NCBI GenBank assembly: GCA_009691195.1
Contig: SHVA01000005.1
Location: 34,092-98,091 of the forward strand
Origin: Solirubrobacterales bacterium
GTDB lineage: Bacteria > Actinomycetota > Thermoleophilia > Solirubrobacterales > 70-9
Direction of reading: 5' to 3'
Length of the DNA: 64,000 bases
The position numbers were made by a program, and so were the translations under genes. The stretch's first letter is position 1, and each line of letters opens with the position of its first letter. The notes beneath the pieces were generated by a model that searched no databases, had not been told where the DNA came from, and saw only the letters and a list, made by a program, of their open reading frames with translations. Shown piece by piece: positions 29,925 through 41,093 of the stretch.

Positions 29925-31535
29925 TTGCCGACCATTTCCCCCTCCGAATCCGCGGCAGAACCATCCGGCCAGGCGCTGCCGGTCCGGCGCGCGCTGATAT
30001 CCGTCGCCGACAAGACGGGGGTCACGGACTTTGCCGCCGGGCTGGCCCAGGCCGGCGTCGAGGTGATCTCCACCGGCGGCACGCTCGAGGTCCTGCGCGA
30101 GGCCGGCGTCGAGGCCCGCAGCGTCGAGGAGCTGACGGGCTTCCCGGAGATACTCGAGGGGCGGGTCAAGACCCTCCATCCCAAGGTGCACGCCGCGCTG
30201 CTCGCCAAGCGCGACGACCCCGACCACGCCGCCACCCTCGCCGAGCTCGAGATCGAGCCGATCGACCTCGTCTGCGTCAACCTCTATCCGTTCGAGCGCA
30301 CGGTCGCGGGACGCGATGTGCCCGAGGAGGAGGCGATCGAGAACATCGATATCGGCGGCCCGACGATGATCCGGGCCGCCGCCAAGAACCATCGGCACGT
30401 CGCCGTCGTGGTCCGGCCGGAGAGCTATGACGCGGTGCTGGGAGAGCTCGCCGAGACCAGCGAGCTCTCCGCGCAGACGCGTCACTGGCTCGCGAATGAG
30501 GCCTTCGCCAGCACCGCCCGCTACGACGCCGCGATCAGCCGCTGGTTCGCGCGGCGCTACGAGCAACTGCCCCAGCACTGGGTGACCGCCTGGGAGAAGG
30601 AGCTCGACCTCTCCTACGGCGAGAACCCCCACCAGCGGGCGGCGCTCTACGCCGAGGCGGGGTCGCGATCGCACGTCCTCTCCCGCGTCTCCACGCTCCA
30701 CGGCCGAGCGCTCTCCTTCAACAACGTGCTCGACCTCGATTCGGCCCGGCGGCTGCTGACCGATCTGGAGCAGCCCGGCTGCGTGATCGTCAAGCACAAC
30801 AACCCCTGCGGGGCGGCCGAGGCGGATTCGCTCACCGATGCCTACGAGCGCGCCTTCGCCTGCGATCCGCTCTCGGCCTTCGGCGGCGTGATCGCCCTCA
30901 ACGAGCCCGTCAACCGAGCGCTCGCCGAGAGGCTGCACGAGCAGTTCATCGAGGTGCTGATCGCGCCGGGCTACGAGGAGGATGCGCTCGAGGTCCTGCA
31001 GCAGAAGGACTCGATCCGGATCCTGGAGGACAAGGAGCAGCGATCGCATCAGTTCGAGCCCGACCTGAAGCGGGTCCGGGGCGGCCTGCTGGTCCAGGAC
31101 CCGGACGGCTCTCCGGAGGAACGCGAGCTGATGGAGGTCGTGACCGGCGTCCAGCCGACCGCGGAGCAGTGGGCCGACCTCCTCTTCGCCTGGCGGGTGG
31201 TGCGCCATGTGCGCTCGAACGCGATCGTGCTCGCCCGGGAGAGTGCCACTCTGGGGATCGGCGCCGGACAGATGAGCCGCGTGGACTCGGTCGAGCTGGC
31301 GGTGAAGAAGGCGCGCGACGCTCGCGGCGCCGACGCCGAGCAGTCCCTGGCCGGCTCCGCCGTGGCCTCCGACGCCTTCTTCCCCTTCGCGGACGGCCCT
31401 CAGGCGGCGATCGAGGCGGGGGCCACCGCGGTGATCCAGCCGGGAGGCTCCAAGCGCGACGCCGAGGTGATCGAGGCGTGCGACGCCGCCGGCGTCGCCA
31501 TGGTCTTCACCAAGCGCCGCCACTTCCGGCACTAG
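29925..31535 (+). CDS. purH: Bifunctional AICAR transformylase / IMP cyclohydrolase
   Basis: Catalyses the last two steps to IMP. 536 residues: N-terminal cyclohydrolase domain ([39 protein letters not shown]) and C-terminal transformylase domain ([28 protein letters not shown] with the catalytic Lys-His, closing [12 protein letters not shown]). TTG start at 29925, 27 bp after purN; the ribosome site is weak. Confidence 0.96.
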   Translation: MPTISPSESAAEPSGQALPVRRALISVADKTGVTDFAAGLAQAGVEVISTGGTLEVLREAGVEARSVEELTGFPEILEGRVKTLHPKVHAALLAKRDDPDHAATLAELEIEPIDLVCVNLYPFERTVAGRDVPEEEAIENIDIGGPTMIRAAAKNHRHVAVVVRPESYDAVLGELAETSELSAQTRHWLANEAFASTARYDAAISRWFARRYEQLPQHWVTAWEKELDLSYGENPHQRAALYAEAGSRSHVLSRVSTLHGRALSFNNVLDLDSARRLLTDLEQPGCVIVKHNNPCGAAEADSLTDAYERAFACDPLSAFGGVIALNEPVNRALAERLHEQFIEVLIAPGYEEDALEVLQQKDSIRILEDKEQRSHQFEPDLKRVRGGLLVQDPDGSPEERELMEVVTGVQPTAEQWADLLFAWRVVRHVRSNAIVLARESATLGIGAGQMSRVDSVELAVKKARDARGADAEQSLAGSAVASDAFFPFADGPQAAIEAGATAVIQPGGSKRDAEVIEACDAAGVAMVFTKRRHFRH

Positions 31536-31540
31536 GCAAT

Positions 31541-31614
31541 GCCCCCGGAGGGACTCGAACCCTCATCCTCGCAGATTAAAAATCTGGGGCTCTAGCCAGT
31601 TGAGCTACAGGGGC
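31541..31614 (-). tRNA. tRNA-Lys (anticodon UUU)
   Basis: Full cloverleaf on the minus strand. The acceptor GCCCCTG pairs with CGGGGGC (one G-U), the anticodon loop is TTTTTAA (anticodon TTT), and the T arm is GAGGG-TTCGAGT-CCCTC. CCA is not encoded. The outermost anticodon-stem pair is C-C. It lies just downstream of a decayed HNH gene on the same strand. Confidence 0.93.
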
Positions 31615-31623
31615 GCGAGGAGC

Positions 31624-32270
31624 TTAGGACACGGCCGTTCCCGCGTGCGCCCGAGATCCTGAGCTGCGGCGTTCAGCAGTTTTCCGGCGGTGACGGTTCG
31701 CGCATCGGAGCTCACACCGCCTTACCTCCTCCTCCAGCAAGGCGAGGCTTACTCCATCGCGCGCCACGAACGTGATCGAACTCGAGTACCACCACGTCGC
31801 CCTCTCCGCAGTCTTGACAAGGATGCGATCCCAGCTACTCCCTCACAAGGCCGAGCGATCGGCGCTTTCGGCGTTGCTTGGCTGCGGACGACTGGTCCAG
31901 GTGTAGGTGGCCCCTTTGCCTGAAGTACTCACGGAAGCACTCGCGACACCACCATTGGCGCCCCTTCGGATGGCGGTTGAATGCACTCTCGGGGAGCTCC
32001 CGCTCACACCGACCGCAGCGAGGCGGAGATTCGGACTCGGCCGGGACCGGCAGCGTCGATGCCGGAGAGGCGGCAACTGGCGCGGGGGGCCTCCTCTCGG
32101 TAGGTTCCGGACCCAGACGCCGGCGGAGCTGAGCGAGACGCCGAGCTCGCGTGCGATCTCGCGAAGCGAGGAGCCGCTTGCCGAAGCCGACGTGCTGCGG
32201 CCTTCTCAGCTTCCTTTCGACGCACGAACGTATGTCGTGCGTCGGCCAAATGGAACGAAGGCTCAGTCAC
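31624..32270 (-). pseudogene. Decayed HTH plus zinc-ribbon plus HNH-like gene
   Basis: Pieces in three frames rebuild one protein of about 210 residues. They are an N-terminal EAEKAAARRLR then SLREIARELGVSLSSAGVWVRNL (helix-turn-helix), a zinc ribbon CGRCEREL...WCRECFREYF, and an HNH-like end CQDCGEGDVVVLEFDHVRGAR followed by RCELRCANRHRRKT. Lesions: at least three frameshifts, a TAG in VRE-stop-LGSHP where Tyr is expected, and Arg replacing the last zinc-site Cys (CANRH instead of CANCH). The presumed GTG start overlaps the end of the RDD gene. It ends 10 bp before tRNA-Lys. Homing- or recombination-type activity is family inference only. Confidence 0.75.
32218..32244. repeat. Perfect 10 bp inverted repeat after the RDD gene
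   Basis: CGACGCACGA (32218-32227) and TCGTGCGTCG (32235-32244) around a 7 nt loop. It lies 18 bp beyond the RDD stop and inside the 5' part of the decayed HNH gene. No T-run follows on either strand. Confidence 0.6.
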
Positions 32271-33300
32271 CCCGGGGCAGTAGCCCGACGACGGCCGGGT
32301 CGGGCTCGACGTAGAGCATTTCGGTGCGGCCGATGCGATCCTGCCAGCCGCGGCGGCGGTCGTTGGTGAGGATGCCGAGGAAGCCGAGGAAGAAGGGGAG
32401 GGCGGCCAGGACGAGGCCGAACAGGCGCCTGATCGAGTCGCGGAGGCGGAGGCGGGAGCCGTCAAGCCGCTGGATGCGAATCCGGAGGAAGCGCATGCCG
32501 GGCGTCTGGCCGGCAAGGGTCCACAACGTGATCAGGTAAAGGCTCGCGGACATGGACCAGATCAGCGTCCCTGCCAGCAGCACGAACTGGGGCGGCTCGG
32601 CGGCGGAACCGCCGAGGAAGTCGATCACGAGCGCGAGCGCAGCGGAGCCGAGGAACAGGAGGGTGTTGACGATGACAGCGTCGACGGCCAGGGACAGAAC
32701 CCGCGAGACGGCGCCCGGCTCGGGCGGCTGCGCCACCCGGGGGCCGCGCCGGAAGAGCCAGCGGAAGGGCCGCTCGACGACGCCGTCCAGCCTGCGAGCG
32801 AGCAGCGCGATCTGCCCGCCGATGTCCTCGATCAATCCAAAGCTCTGGCGGGTGAGGGCGCTGCGGACCTCATCGGAGTTGGCGATCTGCTCGACCGTCC
32901 TCTGCAGCTCGGGGCTCGCGAGCACCCTGTCGGTCAGCTCGTCCAAAAGCTTGCTGTCGATCACCTCGGCGGCCGCCGGCTCAACCCCCGGGGCCGCGAG
33001 CGCGCGCTGGACGACGCGGGTCGCGACCTCCTCGGCCAGCAGGCGATCGATCACGTCCTCGGGGACGCGGCTCGCCAGCACCTGGTCGAGCACGCGCTGA
33101 GGCACTCCCCCGTCGATCACCTCGGCGGCAACGCGATCGATCACCTTCTGCTCGACGAGCTGGGCGGTGACGCGCTCGGCGGCGGCACCGATCAGCCGGA
33201 ACGGGAGTCGCAGGGCTTCGCGCGCGGCCCTCCGGGCGATGTCGGAGGTCCCGTTGACGGGCTCGGAGACGCGAGGGCGCGGCGGGGGATCGGTCGACAT
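32263..33300 (-). CDS. RDD-family membrane protein with helical N-terminal repeats
   Basis: 345 residues. The first 170 residues are amphipathic helices built on a repeated plan (VIDRVAAEVID, VLDQVLASRVPEDVIDRLLAEEV, VVQRAL, LLDELTDRVLAS). The second half is an RDD domain with three hydrophobic segments (AVIVNTLLFLGSAALALVIDF; LIWSMSASLYLITLW; LVLAALPFFLGFLGIL) and the usual GQTPGMRFLRIRI loop. RDD proteins are membrane proteins of mostly unknown, sometimes transport, function. ATG at 33300. Confidence 0.8.
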   Translation of the reverse strand: MSTDPPPRPRVSEPVNGTSDIARRAAREALRLPFRLIGAAAERVTAQLVEQKVIDRVAAEVIDGGVPQRVLDQVLASRVPEDVIDRLLAEEVATRVVQRALAAPGVEPAAAEVIDSKLLDELTDRVLASPELQRTVEQIANSDEVRSALTRQSFGLIEDIGGQIALLARRLDGVVERPFRWLFRRGPRVAQPPEPGAVSRVLSLAVDAVIVNTLLFLGSAALALVIDFLGGSAAEPPQFVLLAGTLIWSMSASLYLITLWTLAGQTPGMRFLRIRIQRLDGSRLRLRDSIRRLFGLVLAALPFFLGFLGILTNDRRRGWQDRIGRTEMLYVEPDPAVVGLLPRGD

Positions 33301-33365
33301 CCGGCTGCCCGAACTCTACGCCCCGCCGTTCGGTCGAAGGCATGCGTTGCGCGATGGGGGGTCAT

Positions 33366-33376
33366 TTGTGTAACAA
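33366..33376. promoter_or_regulatory. Short palindrome between the divergent RDD and mini-ORF genes
   Basis: TTGT-GTA-ACAA is a perfect 4 bp dyad centred 15 bp before the TTG of the Rrf2-like ORF. It is a candidate operator in the only spacer between the divergent genes, and short enough to be chance. Confidence 0.3.
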
Positions 33377-33385
33377 CTCACCTCG

Positions 33386-33487
33386 TTGCGCATCTCGGCG
33401 AAGGTCGATTACGCGGTCAGGGCCGCGGTGGAGCACAGCCCGGCGGCCGGGCTTCTCGCTGCGAGAAAGGGCCGATCAACCGCGTGA
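33386..33487 (+). CDS. 33-residue ORF resembling an Rrf2 regulator N-terminus
   Basis: The peptide opens RISAKVDYAVRAAVEH, which is the typical first helix of Rrf2-family repressors (consensus-like MRISAKVDYAVRAAVEL), and then stops after about 33 residues with no winged helix. TTG start; its TGA overlaps the next gene's GTG (GTGA), so reading it could couple translation into that gene. Either the remnant of a deleted regulator or a small leader ORF that kept the sequence. No ribosome site is obvious. Confidence 0.5.
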   Translation: MRISAKVDYAVRAAVEHSPAAGLLAARKGRSTA

Positions 33488-34176
33488 GCGCGATACTGCA
33501 GTGGATGGATGACGAGCCCAAGATCCCGCACAAAGATCGTGCGGAGCCGGCGGAGTGCGGAGCCGAGCCGTCCTCCGAGCGGCTCCATCCCGCCGAGCAT
33601 CGCGCCTATCGTGAGCTCTACGCAGCCTCTCGGCAGCTGCTCAGCCGCTGGGGCCGACTCTCGGATGCGCTCGCCGACACGCCGATGGCAGCGACGCTTG
33701 ATGAGGCGGCTGCCCGGGTGGAGGACCTGCTCGAGGCCCTGCCCGAGAAGACCGCAGAGTACGGGCTGAGCGGCTGGCCGGCGGCGCAGGGCGTGGGCGC
33801 CAGGCTCGGCGAGCTCCGCTCCGGGCTCCTTGACCGCACGGCCGACACCGGAATGGTGCTGCGCTTGGCCGTGCTCGACATCGAGCACATCGCGACCCTC
33901 CTCTCCCATCTGTCCGAGCTCGCCAGCACCCGCGGGGACGACGATCTCGCCGCGTTTTGCCGCAAGTGGCAGAGGCTCATCAGGCCCCAGGTGCGGGAGG
34001 TGAGGCGAGCCGCAATCGCCCTCGGCACCAACCCCGACCGCGCGGCGGCGCCGCTCGACGCCAGCACGCTCGGTCAGGTCGTGCACCGCGCCGGCTGGGT
34101 GATGGGGACGGTCGGCGAGTGGGTGGACCGGCAGGTCGCGGGGCGCCACGACCCCGCTCCCGGCTCGGACGACTGA
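33484..34176 (+). CDS. Hypothetical helical protein
   Basis: 230 residues, soluble, nearly all helix, with no cysteine cluster or known catalytic motif. Conserved-looking blocks are YRELYAASRQLLSRWGRLSDALADTP and LAVLDIEHIATLLSHLSELA. I do not recognise the family. GTG at 33484 overlaps the stop of the Rrf2-like mini-ORF. It converges on the thiamine operon. Confidence 0.6.
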   Translation: MSAILQWMDDEPKIPHKDRAEPAECGAEPSSERLHPAEHRAYRELYAASRQLLSRWGRLSDALADTPMAATLDEAAARVEDLLEALPEKTAEYGLSGWPAAQGVGARLGELRSGLLDRTADTGMVLRLAVLDIEHIATLLSHLSELASTRGDDDLAAFCRKWQRLIRPQVREVRRAAIALGTNPDRAAAPLDASTLGQVVHRAGWVMGTVGEWVDRQVAGRHDPAPGSDD

Positions 34177-34192
34177 GCGCCCACCCCCTCCC

Positions 34193-36363
<2,171 letters not shown>

Positions 36364-36400
36364 CCGCTCTCTTTCCCTTCAAGCGGCCGGTGCGCTCCAA

Positions 36401-36490
36401 CCTCCCTGCGCCGGCATTACCCGGATCAGGTTCCGACGGTCGGCGGCGCCTCGGCCGCCCTCTCAGCCCTCTTGGTGAGGCTCCCGCTAT
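36401..36490 (-). promoter_or_regulatory. TPP riboswitch (THI element) controlling thiO-thiSG
   Basis: Read on the minus strand: GCGGGAGCC, then the pyrimidine-binding CTGAGA (36471-36476), a variable arm, and the conserved AACCTGATCCGGGTAATGCC with GGCGCAGGGAGG. All core parts of the thiamine pyrophosphate aptamer are present in order. It ends about 37 nt before the thiO TTG, in a position to mask the ribosome site (GGGAAAGAGAG). Confidence 0.95.
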
Positions 36491-36524
36491 GCGCTCCATG
36501 GTACCCCGGGCCACTCCGGGGATC

Positions 36525-36530
36525 TAGGCT
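36525..36530 (+). promoter_or_regulatory. -10 hexamer of a likely leaderless thiE message
   Basis: TAGGCT lies exactly 6 nt before the GTG of thiE, which would put transcription start at the start codon. The purine-rich GGAGGT between them touches the GTG and is too close to act as a ribosome site. Confidence 0.5.
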
Positions 36531-36536
36531 GGAGGT

Positions 36537-37253
36537 GTGAGCAGTCCAGTCCGGCCCGACTCGGCGCGCCTCGCCCCACCCGAGGCGATCGGTCCCCTGC
36601 GTCGCCAGCGGCTCGAATGGGCCCGCGTCTACCTCGTGTGCGAGGGCCGGCCCGGCGGCGAGGAGCCCGAGCCGCTGTTGCGAGCCGCCATGGCGGGCGG
36701 CGTGGGAATGGTCGAGCTGCGCGACCGCGAGCTGCCGCGTGTCGCCCTCGAGCGCTCCGCCGAGACCTTCCGGCGGCTCTGCGACACCTACGCAGCCCCG
36801 TTCATCGTCAACGACGACCCCCACCTGGCCCGGGAGCTGAAGGCAGACGGTGTGCACCTCGGCCAGCAGGACGTCTCCCCCGCCGAGGCCAGGGAGATCC
36901 TCGGGCCGGAAGCGCTCATCGGCCTCTCGACGCACTCCTCCGAGCAGCTCCGCGCCGCGCATCAACAGCCCGTGGACTACATCAGCGTCGGGCCGATCTG
37001 GGAGACGCCCACCAAGCAGGGGCGAGCCGCGACCGGCCTCGAGCTGATCCGCGAGGCGGCAGCGACGGCGGCCCTGCCCTGGTTCGCGATCGGCGGCATC
37101 GACCTCACCAACGTGGCCGAGGTGGTTGCCGCCGGCGCGGGGCGGATCTGCGTGGTTCGCGCGATCCGCGACGCGGCGGACCCCGCGGCCGCGGCGAGTG
37201 GGCTCCGCGCCTCGCTCGATCCCGAGTGGGGCGGTTCCCCCGGCGATGGGTAG
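36537..37253 (+). CDS. thiE: Thiamine phosphate synthase
   Basis: Joins the thiazole and pyrimidine units into thiamine phosphate. 238 residues, a TIM barrel with VELRDRELP near residue 60, the phosphate-binding [32 protein letters not shown] near 140 and IGGIDLTN near 180. About 25 extra residues precede the core, so a later start is possible. Divergent from the riboswitch operon and not itself under that riboswitch. Confidence 0.94.
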   Translation: MSSPVRPDSARLAPPEAIGPLRRQRLEWARVYLVCEGRPGGEEPEPLLRAAMAGGVGMVELRDRELPRVALERSAETFRRLCDTYAAPFIVNDDPHLARELKADGVHLGQQDVSPAEAREILGPEALIGLSTHSSEQLRAAHQQPVDYISVGPIWETPTKQGRAATGLELIREAAATAALPWFAIGGIDLTNVAEVVAAGAGRICVVRAIRDAADPAAAASGLRASLDPEWGGSPGDG

Positions 37254-37839
37254 CCGGGAGCGCAAGCGGACCGAGCGGCGCAAGCGCAAGCGCCGCTCGA
37301 GCGCCAGGGAGCAAGCGGCCCCGCCGGACGCGGAGACACCGCAGGCGGCCGAGGCACCCCCTGAGCAGGGTGGCGGATCGGGCAGCCTCAGCCGGGGCTA
37401 CGCCCGCGCTGAGGGGAAGAACCGAGCCGCGCGGGAGGCGCTGGAGCCGCTGCGCGAGGGCGAGCGGCCGGGTGCCGTCACCGTCGGTGCGGTGATCGCC
37501 GGGGTGATCGCCGCGATCTTCGTCGGCTCGACGCTCGTGGCGCTCTTCACCGGCGTCGAGGTGAGGGGCAATGAGCAGAGCCCGGTGCCGCTGGCGCTGT
37601 TTGCCGCGGCGCTGGTGGCGATGGCGTGGGGGATGTGGAAGGCCCGCTACTGGGCCGTGATCGGCTTCGAGGCGATGCTCGTCCTGTTCATGCTCGCCGC
37701 GGCGGGAGGATTGCTCGGAGCCCAGACGGTGGCGCAGGTCTGCGGCTCGCTGATCATGCTCGGGCTCTCGGGCACGCTCTTCTACTTCATGATCCGCGCG
37801 ATGGCCCGGATCCAGATGCCCGAGCGCAAACCGGGCTGA
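37246..37839 (+). CDS. Membrane protein of unknown function
   Basis: 197 residues. A very basic N-terminus ([16 protein letters not shown]) and a linker of about 75 residues precede four hydrophobic segments ([69 protein letters not shown]). No motif I can name. ATG at 37246 lies 8 bp inside the thiE 3' end, so it is probably co-translated with thiE. Confidence 0.65.
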   Translation: MGSRERKRTERRKRKRRSSAREQAAPPDAETPQAAEAPPEQGGGSGSLSRGYARAEGKNRAAREALEPLREGERPGAVTVGAVIAGVIAAIFVGSTLVALFTGVEVRGNEQSPVPLALFAAALVAMAWGMWKARYWAVIGFEAMLVLFMLAAAGGLLGAQTVAQVCGSLIMLGLSGTLFYFMIRAMARIQMPERKPG

Positions 37840-37858
37840 GTTCGACCTTATAGAGTCG

Positions 37859-39229
37859 ATGCGGATGGCCAGCTACGACGTAATCGTGATCGGCGGAGGG
37901 CCCGGCGGCTACGTGGCTGCGATCCGGGCCGCGCAGCTCAAGAAGAAAACGGCCGTCGTCGAGCGCGACAAGGCCGGCGGCCGCTGCCTCAACTACGCCT
38001 GCATCCCGGCGAAGACGGTCCTCAACACCGCCGAGATCTACGCCGAGGTGACCGAGAACGGAGCCGAGCTCGGGCTCAAGTCCCAGACGAGCATCGACTG
38101 GCCGGCGGTCCAGGCCCGCCGCGAGAAGGTCTCGAAGACCCTCGAGGACGGCGTCACGATGCTCTGGAAGAAGAACAAGATCGACTTCCTCGCCGGCGAA
38201 GCCTCGCTGGAAGGCGCCGGCAAGGTCAAGGTTGGCTCCGATTCCCATGAGGCGAAGACGATCATCCTCGCCACCGGCTCCGTCGCGATGTCGATCCCGG
38301 GGATCGACTTCTCCGACCGCGTCCTCGACACCTGGGGGGCCTGGTCGCTGCCGAAGATGCCGAAGGCGCTCGTCGTGGCCGGCGCCGGCGCCTCGGGGTC
38401 GGAGATCGCCTCGGCCTACGCCCGCATGGGCGTCAAGGTGACCCTGGTCGAGATGCTCGACCAGCTGCTGCCCGCCGAGGACCGCGACATGGCTCGCGTA
38501 GTCGAGCGCCAGTTCAAGAAGGACGGGATCGAGCTGCTGCTCGGCACCAAGGTCGAGGGCGTCAAGGAGACGAAGACCGGCGTCACCGTCACGGCCGGGG
38601 ACAAGCAGATCAAGGCTGACCATCTCCTGATCGCCGGCGGGCGGAGCCCGGACACCGATGCCCTCAGGCTCGAGGCGGCCGGCGTCGAGACCGAGGAGGG
38701 CGGCCGGATCAAGGTCGACGACTTCATGCTGACCTCCGCCAACGGCATCTACGCGATCGGCGACCTGGTCAGGGGCCCGGCGCTCGCCCACAAGGCCGCG
38801 GAGGAGGGCGTCGTCGCGGCCGAGCACGGGACCGGTACGCCCACCCACCCGGTCGACCTCTCGCTCGTCGCCGGAGCGACCTTCTGCCATCCGCAGGTGG
38901 CCGGCGTGGGGATGACCGAGGAGGAGGCCAAGGCGAGCGGCCGCGAGTACAAGGTTGGGAAGTTCAAGCTCGGCGGCGCCGGCGCCTCGGTCGTATACGA
39001 CGACCGCGCCGGGCTGGTCAAGATCATCGGCGACCCCGAGTACGGCGAGATCCTCGGCGCCCACATCGTCGGCAACCGAGCCTGCGACATGATCAGCGAG
39101 CTGGTGGTCACCAAGGCGCTCGAGGGCGGCTACCAGGAGCTGGCGCGCATCGTCCACCCGCACCCGACGATGTCGGAGGCCGTCCTGGACGCAGCGCGGG
39201 CGGTCGAGGGCTGGCCCATTCACGCGTGA
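37859..39229 (+). CDS. lpdA: Dihydrolipoyl dehydrogenase (E3)
   Basis: FAD flavoprotein that reoxidises dihydrolipoyl groups of E2, passing electrons to NAD. 456 residues: FAD site VIVIGGGPGGYVAAIRAAQL, redox disulfide GGRCLNYACIPAKT (CxxxxC), NAD site VVAGAGASGSEIASAYARMG, YAIGDLV, and the C-terminal active-site His-Glu in HPHPTMSE. ATG at 37859 or 37865. First of a dehydrogenase-complex run; its stop overlaps the next gene (GTGA). Confidence 0.95.
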   Translation: MRMASYDVIVIGGGPGGYVAAIRAAQLKKKTAVVERDKAGGRCLNYACIPAKTVLNTAEIYAEVTENGAELGLKSQTSIDWPAVQARREKVSKTLEDGVTMLWKKNKIDFLAGEASLEGAGKVKVGSDSHEAKTIILATGSVAMSIPGIDFSDRVLDTWGAWSLPKMPKALVVAGAGASGSEIASAYARMGVKVTLVEMLDQLLPAEDRDMARVVERQFKKDGIELLLGTKVEGVKETKTGVTVTAGDKQIKADHLLIAGGRSPDTDALRLEAAGVETEEGGRIKVDDFMLTSANGIYAIGDLVRGPALAHKAAEEGVVAAEHGTGTPTHPVDLSLVAGATFCHPQVAGVGMTEEEAKASGREYKVGKFKLGGAGASVVYDDRAGLVKIIGDPEYGEILGAHIVGNRACDMISELVVTKALEGGYQELARIVHPHPTMSEAVLDAARAVEGWPIHA

Positions 39230-39825
39230 GCGAGCGGCCCAGCTTCTACTACGACTTCAGCTCCCCCTACTCCTACCTCGCGGCGGAGCGAATCAGCGGC
39301 CTCTTCGCCGAGGCCGGCGCCGAGCAGCCGGTCTGGGAGCCGATCTCATTCGGCTTCGTCCTGCGGGAGGCGGGGAGGACACCGTGGTCGATGCAGCCCG
39401 GCGGCCCGGACGCCGAGGACCTTGCCGAGATCCAGCGGCGCGCGACCGAACGGGGCCTGCCCGAGGTCCGCTACGCGGAGGGCTGGCCGTCCGACAACTA
39501 CAGCCTGATTCCGCTGCGGGCCGCGATCTACGCCAAGGAGGGCGGGCGCGTGGTCTCCTTCAGCCTCGCCGCCTTCCGCCAGAGCTTCGCCGCGGGGCGG
39601 GACCTGAGTGACGTTGACAACGTCCTGCTTGCGGCGGCGGCGTGCGAGCTCCACCCCCGAGCCGTGCTCAAGGCGATCGAGACCAGCTCCGTCAAGGAGA
39701 AGCTGCGCGAGGCGACCGAGCGGGCGATCGAAGCCGGAGTGACGGGCGTCCCAACCGTCGCCGCCGGCGGCGAGCTGTTCTGGGGTGACGACCGGATCGA
39801 GGACGCGGTCGCCACAGTACGCTGA
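39226..39825 (+). CDS. DsbA-family / 2-hydroxychromene-2-carboxylate isomerase-like protein
   Basis: 199 residues, kappa-GST/DsbA fold. FYYDFSSPYSYLAAERI holds the Ser that binds glutathione in place of the CxxC of true DsbA. The central helical domain and the cis-Pro strand GVTGVPTVAAGGELFWGDDRI are clear. No signal peptide, so it is cytoplasmic. GTG start overlaps lpdA, which is unusual company for this family; a redox link to the complex is only inference. Confidence 0.8.
   Translation: MSERPSFYYDFSSPYSYLAAERISGLFAEAGAEQPVWEPISFGFVLREAGRTPWSMQPGGPDAEDLAEIQRRATERGLPEVRYAEGWPSDNYSLIPLRAAIYAKEGGRVVSFSLAAFRQSFAAGRDLSDVDNVLLAAAACELHPRAVLKAIETSSVKEKLREATERAIEAGVTGVPTVAAGGELFWGDDRIEDAVATVR
39818..39823 (+). 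promoter_or_regulatory. -10 hexamer for a likely leaderless pdhA message
   Basis: TACGCT stands 7 nt before the GTG at 39831, inside the last codons of the upstream gene, and no ribosome site is visible. It suggests a second promoter in the complex operon. Confidence 0.45.
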
Positions 39826-39830
39826 CTGCG

Positions 39831-41090
39831 GTGGCTGAGAAACAGGCCCAGCGCTCGAAGTCCAAGCCATCCGGCAAGCGAGCGGAGGGACGGAAGGCGC
39901 CGGGGGACGGCGACGGTACCGCCGAGGCCCCGGCGTCGAAGCTGCCCGACGAGAAGACCAGCCGCGAGCTGCTCGAAACGATGGCGCTGATCCGCCGCTT
40001 CGAGGAGGAGGCGGGACGTCAGTACCAGCGCGCCAAGGCCGGCGGCTTCCTCCATCTGGCGATCGGCGAGGAGGCGACGATCGTCGGCACCACCTCGGTG
40101 ATGCGGCCCGACGATTACCTGATCGGGACCTATCGCACCCACGGCCACGCCCTCGCCAGGGGCACCGACCCCAAGCGCGTGATGGCCGAGCTCTACGGCC
40201 GCATCGACGGCACCTCCGGCGGGCGGGGCGGCTCGATGCACATCTTCGACCTCGAGCGCCGCTTCATGGGCGGCTACGGGATCGTCGGCGGCAACCTGCC
40301 GCTGGCTGCCGGCCTCGCCCTCTCCTCCGACTACAGGGGCGAGGACTCGGTCACGGTGTGCATGTTCGGGGATGGCGCCTCCAACACCGGCAATTTCGGC
40401 GAGACGATGAACATCGCTGCGCTCTGGAGCCTGCCCGTGGTCTTCCTGGTCGAGAACAACCTCTACGGGATGGGCACCTCGATCGAGCGCCACTCGGCGG
40501 TGACCGACCTCTCGCGAAAGGCGGAGGGCCTCGGCATCTCGGGCGTGAGGGTGGACGGCATGGACGTGTTGGCCGTGCGCGAGACGGTCGCCGAGCACAT
40601 CCGCACGGCGCGGGAGGACCGCACGCCGACGCTGGTCGAGGCCTTCACCTACCGCTACCGCGGCCACTCAGCGGCCGACCCCGAGGTCTACCGGGAGAAG
40701 GAGGAGGTCCAGGAATGGCAGCGCAAGGACCCGATCGAGACCTTCGCCCGTCGCCTGATCGAGGAAGGGACGATGAGCGAAGCCGAGCTGGAGGAGATTC
40801 GCGAGCACGCCGACGTCGTCGTCACCGAGGCCGCCAGGTTCGCCGATGAGTCACCCGAGCCGCCGCTCGCGTCGCTCTACGACCACCTCTACGTCGTCGG
40901 CGACCAGGTCAAGGGCTGGTACACCGTGGATGAGCGCTCGCCCGATCCCCATCCCGGCGAGCAGGAGCGCGAGGCGCCCGATCGCGCCCACGAGCTGGCG
41001 GAACGCGGCGCGGCCTACGCCGGCCCGGAGGCCTCGCGGACGGTGGGCGAGGAGATCGGCGACGCCGAGGACGAGGAAGAGGGGGGCTGA
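39831..41090 (+). CDS. pdhA: Pyruvate/2-oxoacid dehydrogenase E1 alpha subunit
   Basis: Thiamine-diphosphate enzyme that decarboxylates the 2-oxoacid. 419 residues. TPP motif GDGASNTGNFGETMNIAALW ending in NN (VVFLVENN), GGRGGSMHIFD, and the phosphorylation-loop-like YRYRGHSAADP are present. Residues 1-45 and the last 60 are charged, low-complexity extensions not usual for the family. GTG start. E1 beta follows 3 bp downstream. Confidence 0.93.
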   Translation: MAEKQAQRSKSKPSGKRAEGRKAPGDGDGTAEAPASKLPDEKTSRELLETMALIRRFEEEAGRQYQRAKAGGFLHLAIGEEATIVGTTSVMRPDDYLIGTYRTHGHALARGTDPKRVMAELYGRIDGTSGGRGGSMHIFDLERRFMGGYGIVGGNLPLAAGLALSSDYRGEDSVTVCMFGDGASNTGNFGETMNIAALWSLPVVFLVENNLYGMGTSIERHSAVTDLSRKAEGLGISGVRVDGMDVLAVRETVAEHIRTAREDRTPTLVEAFTYRYRGHSAADPEVYREKEEVQEWQRKDPIETFARRLIEEGTMSEAELEEIREHADVVVTEAARFADESPEPPLASLYDHLYVVGDQVKGWYTVDERSPDPHPGEQEREAPDRAHELAERGAAYAGPEASRTVGEEIGDAEDEEEGG

Positions 41091-41093
41091 GCC

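Noticed and set aside
36391..36498. 9 bp direct repeat TGCGCTCCA flanking the TPP riboswitch
   Set aside because: Short, GC-rich and in coding-poor DNA. It is likely chance and cannot form the P1 stem because both copies have the same orientation.
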